The notes under the pieces were generated by a model that ran no database searches, had not been told where the DNA came from, and was given only the letters and a program-made list of their open reading frames with translations. 64,000 nt of DNA from an uncultured Draconibacterium sp. (GTDB lineage: Bacteria > Bacteroidota > Bacteroidia > Bacteroidales > Prolixibacteraceae), in assembly GCF_963676815.1 (NCBI RefSeq), contig NZ_OY781365.1, positions 5,056,501-5,120,500 of the forward strand, given 5' to 3'. How positions within the stretch are numbered: position 1 is the stretch's first letter; every line of letters begins with the position of its first letter. This document shows positions 35,513-46,279 of the stretch, in pieces. The position numbers were made by a program, and so were the translations under genes.

Positions 35513-35682
35513 AATAAACAAATAATGGTTTAATTCCTGCAGTATAATCTGAGTAGTAAATCGAGAAGATATCAACTGTGAAGTATAGTTTCAACGTGTA
35601 TCGAAAATTTAATGTTTCTGTTTTTATATTAGCCGAATTTATTCCATTTTTGATACTTCAAATTAAGGATTATTAGCGAAAA

Positions 35683-38667
35683 TTGAAATTCACGGAACAT
35701 ATTGCAGTTGGCCAGCCTAAGAAATTATTTATTTGCTTTTTGATATTTCTTTTGTTACGCGATTTTGCTGTTTCCGCGGTTGGGTTTCAGCAAATAACCA
35801 AAGAGGACGGGCTTTCGCACAACAATGTAGAATGTATTTTACAGGACAGGAACGGTTTTCTGTGGTTTGGCACCCGGAATGGATTGTGCCGTTTCGATGG
35901 CTACGATTTTAAAACATATCTGAAGAATTCCGGTCCCGGCTCAATTTCGGGAAACCGTATTTTATCCATGGCCGAAGACGAGGATGGAAACATCTGGATT
36001 GGGACTTATCAGAACGGGGTGAGCAAATATAACACGCGAACCGACATGTTTGAGCGATACGACAGCATCGATAACATTGGCAACCAGGTTTATTCCATTA
36101 GTGTTTTAAGCGACAGCACCGTTTGCCTGGGCACAAACTACGGTTTAACTTTCTATTTTCCCAAACAGGATAGTTTTTACACCTACACCCCGAATACCGG
36201 CCAGGGATTGAACTCGTTCCAGGTTAGCGATGTAATTGAAACAACAAAAGGCGAAGTTTATGTTGCAACCTGGGAACCCGATGTTCAGCGACTTAACCGG
36301 GAACGGAATCTATTTGAATCTATATCATATCAAAAAGGGAACCAGGCAGTTTCGAATTACCGGAAAAGGTTGCTGGACGATAAGAACGGGAATTTATGGA
36401 TAGCCGCGAATATTCACGGACTGTGCAAATACAATATCCGATCGGGGAAAGCTAAATGGTATTTTGAGGGTGAGAACGCGTTGAATACGGCAGTGTTAAA
36501 TGGCGACATGGTGCGCGCTCCGGATGGAAAAATATGGATAGCAACCGACGGTGGTGGTATCAACGTTTTTAATCCGGAAGACGAAACATTTGAGTACCTC
36601 TCACACACGGAACTTCGCGAAAACAGTCTGCCTTCGAATAACATTTATACCTTGTTTACCGACCGAAGTAACCGATTTTGGGTTGGAACCTACAAGAACG
36701 GAGTGGCTTTATACGATCCTCAGCAACACCGATTTAAAAATGAACTCCTGCCCGATGGTGTTTTTTCATTTTTCAGGGATAAATCGGTTCTGAGTGTTTT
36801 TCAGGACAGCAGAGAGAACATCTGGGTTGGAACCGACGGCTACGGTTTACACAAAATCACCGGTTGGAATAAACTTACGAGTTACTACAACGAGGAGAAC
36901 AATATAAATACCATTTCCTCGAATGTGATTACCAGTATTGCAGAGGATGCTGAAGGCAAAATTCTGATCGGAACCTATACCGGAGGTCTGTGTGTTTATG
37001 ATCCGGCAAGCAACAAATTTACCCGGCATCTTCCGGAATCGAACAACAACCAAAAGATCCATTCCGACAACGTTTGGACCCTGCTTTCGGATAGTGAAGG
37101 GAACAAATGGCTCGGGCTTCTGGGAAACGGAGTTGATTTGTATTATCCTAAAACGAAAACATTCAAGAATATTGGTCCGTATTCCAACGAGCTTATAAAA
37201 GTTGGGCACCCGAATGTGATGGCGCTCATGGAAGATGCCGATGGTGATATTTGGTTTGGAACCGAAGGCGATGGCATCTACATTTACGACAAACAGGCAG
37301 GTAGAATGTTGCGGTTAGATTCCCGACCAAAATCGACGGTTTGGCAGGAAGGCGTTATCAAGGATTTTTACCAGGACGGATTTGGCGAAATATGGATCGC
37401 ATCCGAGGGAAGCGGGCTTTTCAAATACAATAAAACCGATAAATCATTAATGCAATTCACAACTGAAGAGGGTTTGCCAGGTATGATCACTATGGGCATT
37501 CAGGAAGATCGAACAGGTAATATATGGGTCTCGACCTATGACGGATTGGCTCGTTACGACAGAAAAAACAATGGTTTTAATGCTTTTTACAGTTACGATG
37601 GACTGACCTCCAATGAATACAATGCTGAAGCATTTATCAAGCTGAACAATGGCTACTTCATTATTGGATCAGTTGCCGGCATTGATGTTTTCGATCCATT
37701 ATCCATTTCTTTTAATCAGAATATTCCGCCTTTGTTTTTTACAAGGTTGACAATATTGAATCAGGAAATAACTCCCAATCAAATATCAGGGAATAAGCGC
37801 TATCTGGAAGAAGATATTCTTTATACAAAGGAGTTAACATTGAATTACAGCGATAAAATTTTCTCCATCGAATTTGTCGCACTCAACTACACCCAACCAC
37901 AAAAGTGTCAGTATAAATACATGCTCGAGGGGTTTGATAACGACTGGATTTACACACCACCCGATCGCCGTTTTGCTACCTATTCAAATTTGCACGAAGG
38001 ATTTTACACTTTTAAGGTTCAGGCATCGAACAATGACGGGAGATGGGGAAATAACCAGATCGAACTGAAAATCACGGTGCTTCCTCCATTCTGGAAAACC
38101 GGCTGGTTTATTGCCGTGGTAATTGTTTTACTTCTCGGTATCTTATTTTCGATTTATTGTTACAGGGTTAATGTATTGAAAAATAGGTTTTTGCAGGAAA
38201 AAGCAGCAAAAGAAAAGCAGATCATTGAGTTGGAAAAACAAAATGTTGAAAAAGAACTGGAGAAATTAACCTATTACTCGGTCTACAGGAAACGGATTCT
38301 GGTCAATTATAAAATAAGGCTCCAATCTCTGGCATTAAAAGCCAAAGAGTCCGTTAAAAGAGGATTGGAAGTGGTAATCGGAGAAATTGACAAAGAACTT
38401 ACCGACGATAAGGATTGGAAATACCTTGAGCCGCGACTGGATAATTTGTACAACGATTTTATCACAAAATTGAGGGAAAGGCATCCCGACCTGACTTTGA
38501 CGGAAATTAAGGTCGCTTCCTATGTGCGAATGAATTTAACATCCAAAGACATTTCCGAGTTTATGAACAAAACAATCCGGGCGGTGGAGAACGACCGTTA
38601 CCGGCTCCGCAAAAAATTACAACTCGACTCCAACGAATCGCTTCAAAGCTATCTTTTAAACCTTTAA
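35683..38667 (+). CDS. Membrane-anchored two-component-like regulator: propeller, Y_Y_Y, TM and LuxR-type HTH
   Basis: This 994-residue sensor has a signal/anchor region, then about 14 regulator-propeller repeats with the typical NIWIGT and DGLARYD patterns (about 35-730). A Y_Y_Y domain (about 735-798) and one membrane segment at about 808-829 follow. A short coiled coil leads to a C-terminal helix-turn-helix (LTLTEIKVASYVRMNLTSKDI, IRAVENDRYRLRKKL). There is no kinase or receiver domain, so it resembles a one-component form of the hybrid systems that control polysaccharide loci. It precedes and probably controls the GH30/GH5/SusCD genes. The start is TTG; no ATG is available near the signal peptide. 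Confidence 0.9.
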   Translation: MKFTEHIAVGQPKKLFICFLIFLLLRDFAVSAVGFQQITKEDGLSHNNVECILQDRNGFLWFGTRNGLCRFDGYDFKTYLKNSGPGSISGNRILSMAEDEDGNIWIGTYQNGVSKYNTRTDMFERYDSIDNIGNQVYSISVLSDSTVCLGTNYGLTFYFPKQDSFYTYTPNTGQGLNSFQVSDVIETTKGEVYVATWEPDVQRLNRERNLFESISYQKGNQAVSNYRKRLLDDKNGNLWIAANIHGLCKYNIRSGKAKWYFEGENALNTAVLNGDMVRAPDGKIWIATDGGGINVFNPEDETFEYLSHTELRENSLPSNNIYTLFTDRSNRFWVGTYKNGVALYDPQQHRFKNELLPDGVFSFFRDKSVLSVFQDSRENIWVGTDGYGLHKITGWNKLTSYYNEENNINTISSNVITSIAEDAEGKILIGTYTGGLCVYDPASNKFTRHLPESNNNQKIHSDNVWTLLSDSEGNKWLGLLGNGVDLYYPKTKTFKNIGPYSNELIKVGHPNVMALMEDADGDIWFGTEGDGIYIYDKQAGRMLRLDSRPKSTVWQEGVIKDFYQDGFGEIWIASEGSGLFKYNKTDKSLMQFTTEEGLPGMITMGIQEDRTGNIWVSTYDGLARYDRKNNGFNAFYSYDGLTSNEYNAEAFIKLNNGYFIIGSVAGIDVFDPLSISFNQNIPPLFFTRLTILNQEITPNQISGNKRYLEEDILYTKELTLNYSDKIFSIEFVALNYTQPQKCQYKYMLEGFDNDWIYTPPDRRFATYSNLHEGFYTFKVQASNNDGRWGNNQIELKITVLPPFWKTGWFIAVVIVLLLGILFSIYCYRVNVLKNRFLQEKAAKEKQIIELEKQNVEKELEKLTYYSVYRKRILVNYKIRLQSLALKAKESVKRGLEVVIGEIDKELTDDKDWKYLEPRLDNLYNDFITKLRERHPDLTLTEIKVASYVRMNLTSKDISEFMNKTIRAVENDRYRLRKKLQLDSNESLQSYLLNL

Positions 38668-38866
38668 GCCGAATGTAAAGCCACCGCGCCGGGTGTTTTT
38701 TATCTTTTTTTTGAATTGCATACATTGCTGTAAATCAACACCATTGTGCTTGCTTGAGTGTTTTTGAGAGGCACTCCCCAAAACGGCATGAAGTATTGAG
38801 AGGCTGCTTTTGATACGGCCTTGGTAAATCGCTTGTAATTTCGACTTCGAATCAAATCAAAATGCT

Positions 38867-40348
38867 ATGATCGTGGCTAAACTAAAATTATTTGCTGTTC
38901 TTATTGCCGTAATGGCCGTGTCGGGGTGCTCGCCACACAAGGGCCGTCAGTATAATGTTGTTGCCGATAAACCTTTAGTAGGCGATAAATTTCAATTTAC
39001 ATCGGTAAAACAATACACAACATCACGCGCACGCGATTTGCGGTTTGCAGAGCACGACAACTTTTTAATTGGCAATCTTCCCCAACCCGAAGAGCATTTT
39101 CCAACATTGATACTGGACCCCGAAAAACGTTTTCAAACCATCGAAGGGTTTGGCGGCGCACTTACCGATGCAGCGGCTGAAACATTTTACAAACTGCCCG
39201 AAAACAAACAGGAAGAGTTAATAAAGGCATATTTCGACAAAGACGAAGGGATTGGCTACAGTTTATGCCGCACCCACATTCACAGTTGCGATTTTTCGAG
39301 CGAAAGCTATGCGTATTCCGAGGTGCCCGGGGATAAGGAACTCAACTATTTTTCTATTCAGCACGACTTGAATTTTAAAATACCTTTCATCCGCCAGACC
39401 ATCGAAGAAGCCGGGAACGAACTGAAACTCTTTGCCTCGCCCTGGAGCCCGCCGGCCTGGATGAAGACCAACAACAACATGTTGCACGGCGGTAAACTTA
39501 AAGCCGAATATTTTCAAACCTGGGCCGATTATTTTGTACGTTTTTTTGAAGCTTACCGCGAGCAGGATATTTCGTTTTGGGGGCTTACCGTGCAGAACGA
39601 ACCCATGGCCACACAAATTTGGGAATCGTGCATTTTTACGGCTGCCGAAGAACGCGACTTTGTGAAAAATTACCTGGGGCCTACACTCGAAAAGAACGGC
39701 ATGGGCGATAAAAAAATAATAATCTGGGACCATAACCGCGGCATCATGTACCAACGTGCCAAGGTTGCTTACAACGATCCCGAGGCTTCGAAATACATCT
39801 GGGGAACCGGTTTCCACTGGTACAGCGGCAACCATTTCGATAATGTAAAACAGGTGGCAGAGGCTTTCCCCGAAAAGAAAACCCTTTTTACCGAAGGTTG
39901 TGTTTTTCCTTTCGATTACAATAAATTAAATGAATGGCACTGGGGGGAACGCTATGGCGAATCGCTTATCAAGGACCTAAATAATTCTGCATCGGGCTGG
40001 GTTGACTGGAACATTCTGCTCGACGAAACCGGCGGGCCAAACCACGTGGCGAATTTTTGTTATGCGCCTGTAATTGGGAATACCGTCACCGGAGAGTTGA
40101 TCTACATGAGTTCGTATTATTATTTGGGTCATTTCTCAAAATTCATTCGGCCGGGAGCACAGCGTATTATCTGCTCCTCGAATAACGATGATTTACAGGC
40201 CACGGCTTTTATCAATCCCGATAACAGCATCGCGGTGGTTGTTATGAATCCAACGGACAGTGAAATCAATTTTAAAATCTGGCTCGACGGAAAAGGCACC
40301 CTTGCCGGAATTCCTGCGCATGGTATCAGCACCCTGGTTATTAACTAG
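38867..40348 (+). CDS. GH30-family glycosidase, lipoprotein
   Basis: This 493-residue enzyme of glycoside hydrolase family 30 carries a lipobox (VSGC) near residue 20. The (beta/alpha)8 barrel has FQTIEGFGGALTDAAAE, CRTHIHSCDFS and FASPWSPPAWMKTN. The acid/base is E245 in VQNEPMA and the nucleophile E343 in FTEGCVFP. The C-terminal beta domain ends in IPAHGISTLVI. Bacteroidetes members of this type (GH30_1 or GH30_3) act on beta-glucosides, notably beta-1,6-glucan. It is the first enzyme of the second utilisation locus and is followed by the GH5 gene after 16 bp. Beta-1,6-glucan activity is inference. Confidence 0.92.
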   Translation: MIVAKLKLFAVLIAVMAVSGCSPHKGRQYNVVADKPLVGDKFQFTSVKQYTTSRARDLRFAEHDNFLIGNLPQPEEHFPTLILDPEKRFQTIEGFGGALTDAAAETFYKLPENKQEELIKAYFDKDEGIGYSLCRTHIHSCDFSSESYAYSEVPGDKELNYFSIQHDLNFKIPFIRQTIEEAGNELKLFASPWSPPAWMKTNNNMLHGGKLKAEYFQTWADYFVRFFEAYREQDISFWGLTVQNEPMATQIWESCIFTAAEERDFVKNYLGPTLEKNGMGDKKIIIWDHNRGIMYQRAKVAYNDPEASKYIWGTGFHWYSGNHFDNVKQVAEAFPEKKTLFTEGCVFPFDYNKLNEWHWGERYGESLIKDLNNSASGWVDWNILLDETGGPNHVANFCYAPVIGNTVTGELIYMSSYYYLGHFSKFIRPGAQRIICSSNNDDLQATAFINPDNSIAVVVMNPTDSEINFKIWLDGKGTLAGIPAHGISTLVIN

Positions 40349-40364
40349 TTCTTTTTTACATTTC

Positions 40365-43088
40365 ATGAAATCGCTTACAACGAAATATCCACTTTTATTT
40401 CTACTTCTGCTGCTCGCTTTAACAGGGGTAAAACAAGCTGCATTGGCGCAAGGCTACCTTCATGTTGACGGGAAACGAATTGTGGATGCCAACAACGAAA
40501 ATTTTATTTTAAGGGGCATTGGCACCGGAAACTGGCTTTTACAGGAGGGCTACATGATGCATACTGCCGGGGTGGCCGGAACGCAAACCCAGTTCAGAAA
40601 CAAACTCACAGAAACGATTGGCGAAGAAAGAACCGACCAGTTTTATGATTCGTGGATAAAAAATCATTTCCGCGAAATTGATGTAGACTCAATGGCGGCC
40701 TGGGGATTTAATAGTGTTCGTGTTGCAATGCATTACAAATGGCTTACTCTACCCATTGAAGAGGAACCTTTGCCCGGTGAAAACACCTGGCTGGAAGAAG
40801 GTTTTCAGGTGCTCGACTCCTTGTTGCAGTGGTGCAGCGATAATCAAATGTACCTTATTCTGGATATGCACGCCGCACCAGGCGGACAGGGGAAAAATGC
40901 CGATATCTCGGATTATGACGAAACAAAACCGTCGTTGTGGGAAAGCGAACTGAATAAAAGTAAAACAGTGGCTTTATGGAAAAAGCTGGCCGAACGCTAC
41001 GCCAACGAACCGTGGATGGGCGGATACGACCTGATCAACGAAGTGAACTGGACATTCGCGGAAGGCAATAACCAGCCCTTACTCAATCTTTACAAACGAA
41101 TTACCAATGCCATACGCGAAGTCGACAACAACCACATTCTGTTTATTGAAGGAAACTGGTTTGCAAACGATTTTTCGGGTTTAACCCAGCCTTGGGACGA
41201 TAACATGGTATACAGTTTTCACAAGTACTGGTCGTATAACAATGCCGATGCTTTAAAATGGGTAACCGATCTTCGCGAAAGTGCAAACCGCCCGATATGG
41301 CTGGGTGAGTCCGGTGAGAATTCAAATGTATGGTTTACCAACCTGGTCGATCTTTGCGAATCGCAAAACATTGGCTGGTCGTGGTGGCCCGTTAAAAAGG
41401 CGAACATAAACAATATATTACAGGTAACAACCAACGAAGATTACGTGGCATTGATTGAAATGTGGAAAGGTAACGGCACGGTATCAGCCGATGCAGCTTT
41501 TAATGCCGTGATGACTTTTTCTGAAAACCACCGTTTCGAAAACTGTAAAATCAATTACGATGTAATCGATGCCCTGATCCGTCAACCACACACCACGCAA
41601 ACCCTGCCTTTTAAAGCGCATAAAACACAACAGAAAATTTTTGCCGTTGATTACGACCTGGGCCGGAATGGATACGCCTATTTTGATACCGACACAGCAA
41701 ACTACCATTTAAATACGCAGAATTTTGGCCAGTGGAACAATGGCTGGAATTACCGCAATGATGGCGTTGACATTGAAACCAACACCGACACCGACACAAG
41801 CTGCGGCTACCATGTGGCCTGGATCGACAATGACGAGTGGTTGCAATACACCATCAATTCCGATAGCATGGCAGCCTTCGATTTTAATATCCGCACTGCT
41901 TCGCCCGAAGATGCGCTTGTTCACCTGGAAGTAAACGGGAAAGTGGCATCGCCAAAGATTACAATTCCAAAAACCGGCAGTTGGGAAAAGTGGAGCAATA
42001 CAACCATTCAGAATGTCATTCTTCCTGAAACTGAAGCAGCTATAAAAATTGTTTTCGATAAAAGAGGACTAAACGTGAACTATTTCCTCTTAACCAATCC
42101 CAAAGCATTTTCAGAAGTCTCCTTTTCGTGTTTGACCATAGAAACTGATCCGATTAAAAATCAACTTTACGTCAACCTGAATAAACCGATCACAAGCGGT
42201 TTTGAGACTATTGAACTGTCCGATTTTCAGCTCATTGTTAATCATTCACAAGTAAATATTTCAGAACTAAAACTGGTGAAAGGAAATGCCCAGCAATTAC
42301 AACTGTTTACCAATCAGGATCTTTTTTCTACCGATGAAATTAAACTGTCGTACCGCGGAAACACGCTACAAAGCGGCGATCAGTACCTGGAGAAATTTAC
42401 GGCAATGCAGGTAAAAAACAACTATTACCGGCACTTTGAATTACCCTGCAAAATTGAAGCGGAAGCTGCCTTTAAAAATTCGGGATTCGAATTGGAAGCA
42501 TGTGAAGATGTTGGAGGTGGAATGAATATCGCTTATGCCGACGATGGCGATTACCTCGATTATTTGGTGAATGTTTCAAAAGCCGGTACATACCAGGTAG
42601 ATTTTCGGGTAGCTGCGCTCAATGGCGAACCTCAGGTGCTTCTGATGAATTCGTACGAAGACCGTATTGTTGCCAACAAGCTTTTGAAGATTTCAACAAC
42701 CGGTGGCTGGCAGAACTGGGAAACACAATCGGTTACAGCAGCCTTGCCCGAGGGAAAAATGATTATACAACTATTTTCAAGAGCGGGCGAATACAACCTG
42801 AACTGGTTCTCATTCGATTTGCTCACAGGTGAAAATACCATTCGCTCTGATAACTCCATGCAGGTTTATCCGGTTCCAGCCGACAAAGCAGTTCATGTAC
42901 ATTTTGGCTACCCGGGTAAAAAGCTACTGGCAATCTACAACTTGCAGGGGAAAAAGATAATCGAATTATCAACCCACGAACAAAATATCTCTTTAAATAC
43001 CGGCCACTACGAGGCAGGCTTGTATGTATTGACCTGTGTTGGCGACGGGGCGGCTGAATCCATTAAATTTAAAATAACCCATTATTAA
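40365..43088 (+). CDS. GH5-family glycosidase with CBM6-like modules and T9SS C-terminal domain
   Basis: This 907-residue secreted enzyme starts with a signal peptide ending near LAQGYLHVDG. The GH5 barrel (about 30-370) shows RGIGTGNWLLQEG, GFNSVRVAMHYKW, ILDMHAAPGGQG, acid/base E226 in DLINEVNW, FHKYW and nucleophile E315 in WLGESGEN. Two CBM6-like beta-sandwich modules follow, at about 430-570 and 690-815 (the second includes IAYADDGDYLDYLVNV). A type IX secretion sorting domain ends the protein (VYPVPADKAVHVHF to ESIKFKITHY). The ATG at 40365 is preferred because it starts the signal peptide. Exo- or endo-beta-glucanase activity is the likely role. Confidence 0.92.
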   Translation: MKSLTTKYPLLFLLLLLALTGVKQAALAQGYLHVDGKRIVDANNENFILRGIGTGNWLLQEGYMMHTAGVAGTQTQFRNKLTETIGEERTDQFYDSWIKNHFREIDVDSMAAWGFNSVRVAMHYKWLTLPIEEEPLPGENTWLEEGFQVLDSLLQWCSDNQMYLILDMHAAPGGQGKNADISDYDETKPSLWESELNKSKTVALWKKLAERYANEPWMGGYDLINEVNWTFAEGNNQPLLNLYKRITNAIREVDNNHILFIEGNWFANDFSGLTQPWDDNMVYSFHKYWSYNNADALKWVTDLRESANRPIWLGESGENSNVWFTNLVDLCESQNIGWSWWPVKKANINNILQVTTNEDYVALIEMWKGNGTVSADAAFNAVMTFSENHRFENCKINYDVIDALIRQPHTTQTLPFKAHKTQQKIFAVDYDLGRNGYAYFDTDTANYHLNTQNFGQWNNGWNYRNDGVDIETNTDTDTSCGYHVAWIDNDEWLQYTINSDSMAAFDFNIRTASPEDALVHLEVNGKVASPKITIPKTGSWEKWSNTTIQNVILPETEAAIKIVFDKRGLNVNYFLLTNPKAFSEVSFSCLTIETDPIKNQLYVNLNKPITSGFETIELSDFQLIVNHSQVNISELKLVKGNAQQLQLFTNQDLFSTDEIKLSYRGNTLQSGDQYLEKFTAMQVKNNYYRHFELPCKIEAEAAFKNSGFELEACEDVGGGMNIAYADDGDYLDYLVNVSKAGTYQVDFRVAALNGEPQVLLMNSYEDRIVANKLLKISTTGGWQNWETQSVTAALPEGKMIIQLFSRAGEYNLNWFSFDLLTGENTIRSDNSMQVYPVPADKAVHVHFGYPGKKLLAIYNLQGKKIIELSTHEQNISLNTGHYEAGLYVLTCVGDGAAESIKFKITHY

Positions 43089-43105
43089 AAGAAAGCTTTA
43101 AGAAT

Positions 43106-46100
43106 ATGTTCAAACTAAATCTAAACAAAAAAACTAAAACCGGATTTTCGGGAAGCAAAAGCAGGCTTACCGTTGCCTTGCTGTTGCTCTTAATTCTGTG
43201 CCACTTTATGGTCTCGGCTCAAACCAGGATCATTACAGGAACCGTGGTCGACAAGGAAGGTATTCCATTACCGGGAGTGACCGTTCTGCAGTTAGGTACC
43301 ACAAATGGAACAGTAACATCGATCGATGGAAAATACGCCCTTTCCGATATTAGCGACGGCGATTCCATTCGATATTCTTTTATTGGATTTACCACTCAGT
43401 TCAGGGTGGCCGGCCAATCAGATGTGATCGACGTTGTGTTGGAGGAATCCAGTGAATCACTGGAAGAGGTACAGGTCGTTGCTTTTCAGAAACAAAAGAA
43501 AGAAAGTGTAATCGGCTCGATTAATACGATTAATCCAAAAGAGTTGAAAGTAGCACCGACCAACCTTACTGCTGCATTTGCAGGTAAACTGGCAGGTGTA
43601 ATTTCGTACCAGCGCTCGGGTGAGCCGGGGGCCGACAATGCCGAATTCTTTATCCGGGGGGTGACCACTTTTGGCTACAAAAACGATCCCCTGATCCTGA
43701 TCGACGGGCTGGAAGTCTCTTCAAACGACCTGGCCCGGATTGAACCGGATAACATTGCCAGTTTCTCGATCATGAAAGATGCCACGGCAACAGCGCTTTA
43801 TGGTGCGCGTGGTGCCAACGGTGTAATCCTGGTTACTACAAAAGAAGGACGTAAGGGAAAAGCCAAAGTCTCTGTACGTGTGGAAAATTCAATTTCAACA
43901 CCTACCATGACCAACGAGTTTTTAGGCGGTGTGGAATACATGGAATTGTACAACAAAGCGCTGAGAACACGCGACCCGAATGCACTGCTCTTTTACTCTA
44001 AAGAAAAAATTGAAGGTACACGACGAAACCTCGATCCTTACATTTATCCTAATGTGAACTGGTACAACGAGTTGTTTAAAAACTCGGTTTTCAACAAACG
44101 TGCAAACATGAACATCAACGGGGGTGGAGAAGTGGCCCAGTATTATTTATCGGTTTCGTACACCAACGAAAAAGGATTGCTGAAAGTAGATAATCTGAAT
44201 AATTTCAATAACAACATCGACATCAACCGGTATAATCTGCGTGCCAACGTAAACATTAACCTGACCAAAACTACGCGGGCGGCGGTTAAATTCTATTCCT
44301 TGTTCGATACCTACAACGGGCCGGTTAACGATGCAAATTCGATCTTTGGCTCCGTGATGCAGGCTAATCCTGTAAACTTCCCGAAATATTACGAAAATGC
44401 AGAGCCATACCTGTATGTGAATCATACGCTTTTCGGGAACAAAGGAAACGGGGGAATGCCGAACCCTTATGCCGACATGGTAAAAGGCTACAAAGACCGG
44501 TTCACTTCCACCATCCTATCACAGTTTCAACTCGAGCAGGATTTGGATTTTATAACCGAGGGCTTGAAGTTCAGAGGAATGGCTTCTGTTCGGAATTACA
44601 GCATGAACGAGAATGCTCGCGAGTTTACACCGTTTTATTACGGAATGGCCGAGGTGGAAACCGACGATGGCATTCAACATGAATTGTATCAAATTCAGGA
44701 AGGAACAGAATACCTCAACGATCCGGCGGTGCAAAACCAGGCGAACAGCAGTTTTTATTTCGAACTGGTAACACAATACAACCGGCTTTTTGGCGACAAG
44801 CATGATATAGGTGGTCTGCTGGTTTTTACACGTAAAGAATCGCTGAATACGCTTGGGGGCAACGCTTATTCCACTTTGCCGTCGCGAAATCTTGGATTAT
44901 CTGGACGGGCAACCTACGCCTACGACAGCCGTTACTTTATTGAATTCAACTTTGGATATAACGGTTCAGAGAAATTTGCCAAAGACCATCGGTTCGGATT
45001 CTTCCCTTCAGCTGGCCTGGGTTGGCTGGTTTCGAATGAAAAGTTTTTTGAGAACCTAAGTTCGGTGGTCACCAACCTGAAGCTGAAAGCAACTTATGGA
45101 TTGGTGGGGAACGATGCTATTTCCGATCCCAACGACAGGTTCTTTTATTTGTCGGACGTGAACCTGAACGACTGGTCGCGCGGGTATACTTTCGGGCGGG
45201 ATTTTGGCAATTCGTACTCGGGTTATATCATAAATCGCTATTCAAATCCCGATGTAACCTGGGAAGTAGCTGAAAAAGCAAATTTTGGCCTCGAACTGGA
45301 ACTTTATGAAAAGGCCAACCTGCAGGTAGATTACTTTATCGAGAACCGGAGCAACATTTACTGGGCACGCGAATATACGCCGGAAACAATGGGCCTTACT
45401 GCCCCGATTAGCAGCAACATTGGCGAGGCAGAATCGCGGGGAGTTGATATTTCCTTCGACTATAACCATTCGATTAACAACAAACTATGGATAACATCGA
45501 GGATGAACTTCACCTATGCGACCAACAAAGTTTTGAAAAACGGTGAACCCGATTATCAGTACGATTACATGAGCCACATCGGCCAATCGATAAATCAGCA
45601 GTGGGGGCTTGTTGCCGAACGACTTTTCATCGATCAGTACGACCTTGAGAATTCGCCGCCACAGTTTAACCAGAGCAGCTCGGGTTTTAATTACATGCCC
45701 GGCGATATAAAATATGTTGATGTGAACGAAGACGGACAAATCGATGACCGCGATATGGTGCCGATCGGTTACCCTTCGGTTCCGGAAATAGTTTATGGTT
45801 TTGGCGCCTCGGCCGGTTACGGAAATTTCGACTTGTCATTTTTCTTCCAGGGGGTGGCACGCGCATCATTCTTTATTAACCCTTCGGATATTGCACCGTT
45901 TATCGACGAGCGAAATGCCCTGAAGATCATTTCTGACAATCACTGGTCAGACGATAATCCCGATCCTTTTGCTTTCTGGCCGCGCCTTTCCACCATGTCA
46001 ATACCGAACAATGAATACAATTCAACCTGGTGGATGCGAAACGGAAGTTTTATCCGCCTGAAGAGTCTCGAGTTTGGATACACCATTCCAAGCTCATTAT

Positions 46101-46258
46101 CGGAACGGATCAAAATCGAAAATATACGATTCTATGCAAGTGGGACCAACCTTTTTACCATCAGTAAATTCAAGTTGTGGGATCCTGAAATGGCCGGTAA
46201 CGGACTGGGATACCCACCGCAGCAAATTTTCAACATTGGTGTAAACCTGACCATCTGA
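43106..46258 (+). CDS. SusC/RagA-family TonB-linked outer membrane receptor (beta-glucan locus)
   Basis: This 1050-residue receptor has an extended signal region ending at VSAQ and a carboxypeptidase-like domain (ITGTVVDKEGIPLPGVTV). The plug has FIRGVTTFG, PLILIDGLEVS, ATALYGARGANGVILVTTK, and a long barrel ends in IFNIGVNLTI. It is clearly divergent from the SusC at 21200, so it is a different specificity, not a recent duplicate. It starts 17 bp after the GH5 gene, and susD follows 21 bp later. It should import glucan oligosaccharides made by the GH30 and GH5 enzymes. The base composition here (38-53 kb) is visibly richer in G+C than in the sialic acid locus. Confidence 0.95.
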   Translation: MFKLNLNKKTKTGFSGSKSRLTVALLLLLILCHFMVSAQTRIITGTVVDKEGIPLPGVTVLQLGTTNGTVTSIDGKYALSDISDGDSIRYSFIGFTTQFRVAGQSDVIDVVLEESSESLEEVQVVAFQKQKKESVIGSINTINPKELKVAPTNLTAAFAGKLAGVISYQRSGEPGADNAEFFIRGVTTFGYKNDPLILIDGLEVSSNDLARIEPDNIASFSIMKDATATALYGARGANGVILVTTKEGRKGKAKVSVRVENSISTPTMTNEFLGGVEYMELYNKALRTRDPNALLFYSKEKIEGTRRNLDPYIYPNVNWYNELFKNSVFNKRANMNINGGGEVAQYYLSVSYTNEKGLLKVDNLNNFNNNIDINRYNLRANVNINLTKTTRAAVKFYSLFDTYNGPVNDANSIFGSVMQANPVNFPKYYENAEPYLYVNHTLFGNKGNGGMPNPYADMVKGYKDRFTSTILSQFQLEQDLDFITEGLKFRGMASVRNYSMNENAREFTPFYYGMAEVETDDGIQHELYQIQEGTEYLNDPAVQNQANSSFYFELVTQYNRLFGDKHDIGGLLVFTRKESLNTLGGNAYSTLPSRNLGLSGRATYAYDSRYFIEFNFGYNGSEKFAKDHRFGFFPSAGLGWLVSNEKFFENLSSVVTNLKLKATYGLVGNDAISDPNDRFFYLSDVNLNDWSRGYTFGRDFGNSYSGYIINRYSNPDVTWEVAEKANFGLELELYEKANLQVDYFIENRSNIYWAREYTPETMGLTAPISSNIGEAESRGVDISFDYNHSINNKLWITSRMNFTYATNKVLKNGEPDYQYDYMSHIGQSINQQWGLVAERLFIDQYDLENSPPQFNQSSSGFNYMPGDIKYVDVNEDGQIDDRDMVPIGYPSVPEIVYGFGASAGYGNFDLSFFFQGVARASFFINPSDIAPFIDERNALKIISDNHWSDDNPDPFAFWPRLSTMSIPNNEYNSTWWMRNGSFIRLKSLEFGYTIPSSLSERIKIENIRFYASGTNLFTISKFKLWDPEMAGNGLGYPPQQIFNIGVNLTI

Positions 46259-46279
46259 TCGGACAATTTCAATTAAAAA

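Noticed and set aside
38693..38722. GC-rich stretch followed by T-runs after the regulator gene as a terminator
   Set aside because: Only a 4-bp stem can be drawn before the T-run, which is too weak to list as a feature.
38809..38843. Possible TTTG and TAATTTCG promoter before the GH30 gene
   Set aside because: The spacing is 23 bp and the -7 box has a mismatch in the TTTG part, so it falls outside the Bacteroidetes consensus.
39263..39835. Long minus-strand frame opposite the GH30 gene (190 codons)
   Set aside because: It is a shadow of a strongly supported GH30 gene, caused by codon bias in GC-richer DNA; no domain is recognisable.
40260..40364. Upstream start for the GH5 gene at 40260
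   Set aside because: This would place 35 residues inside the GH30 coding sequence and bury the signal peptide; the ATG at 40365 starts a typical signal sequence.
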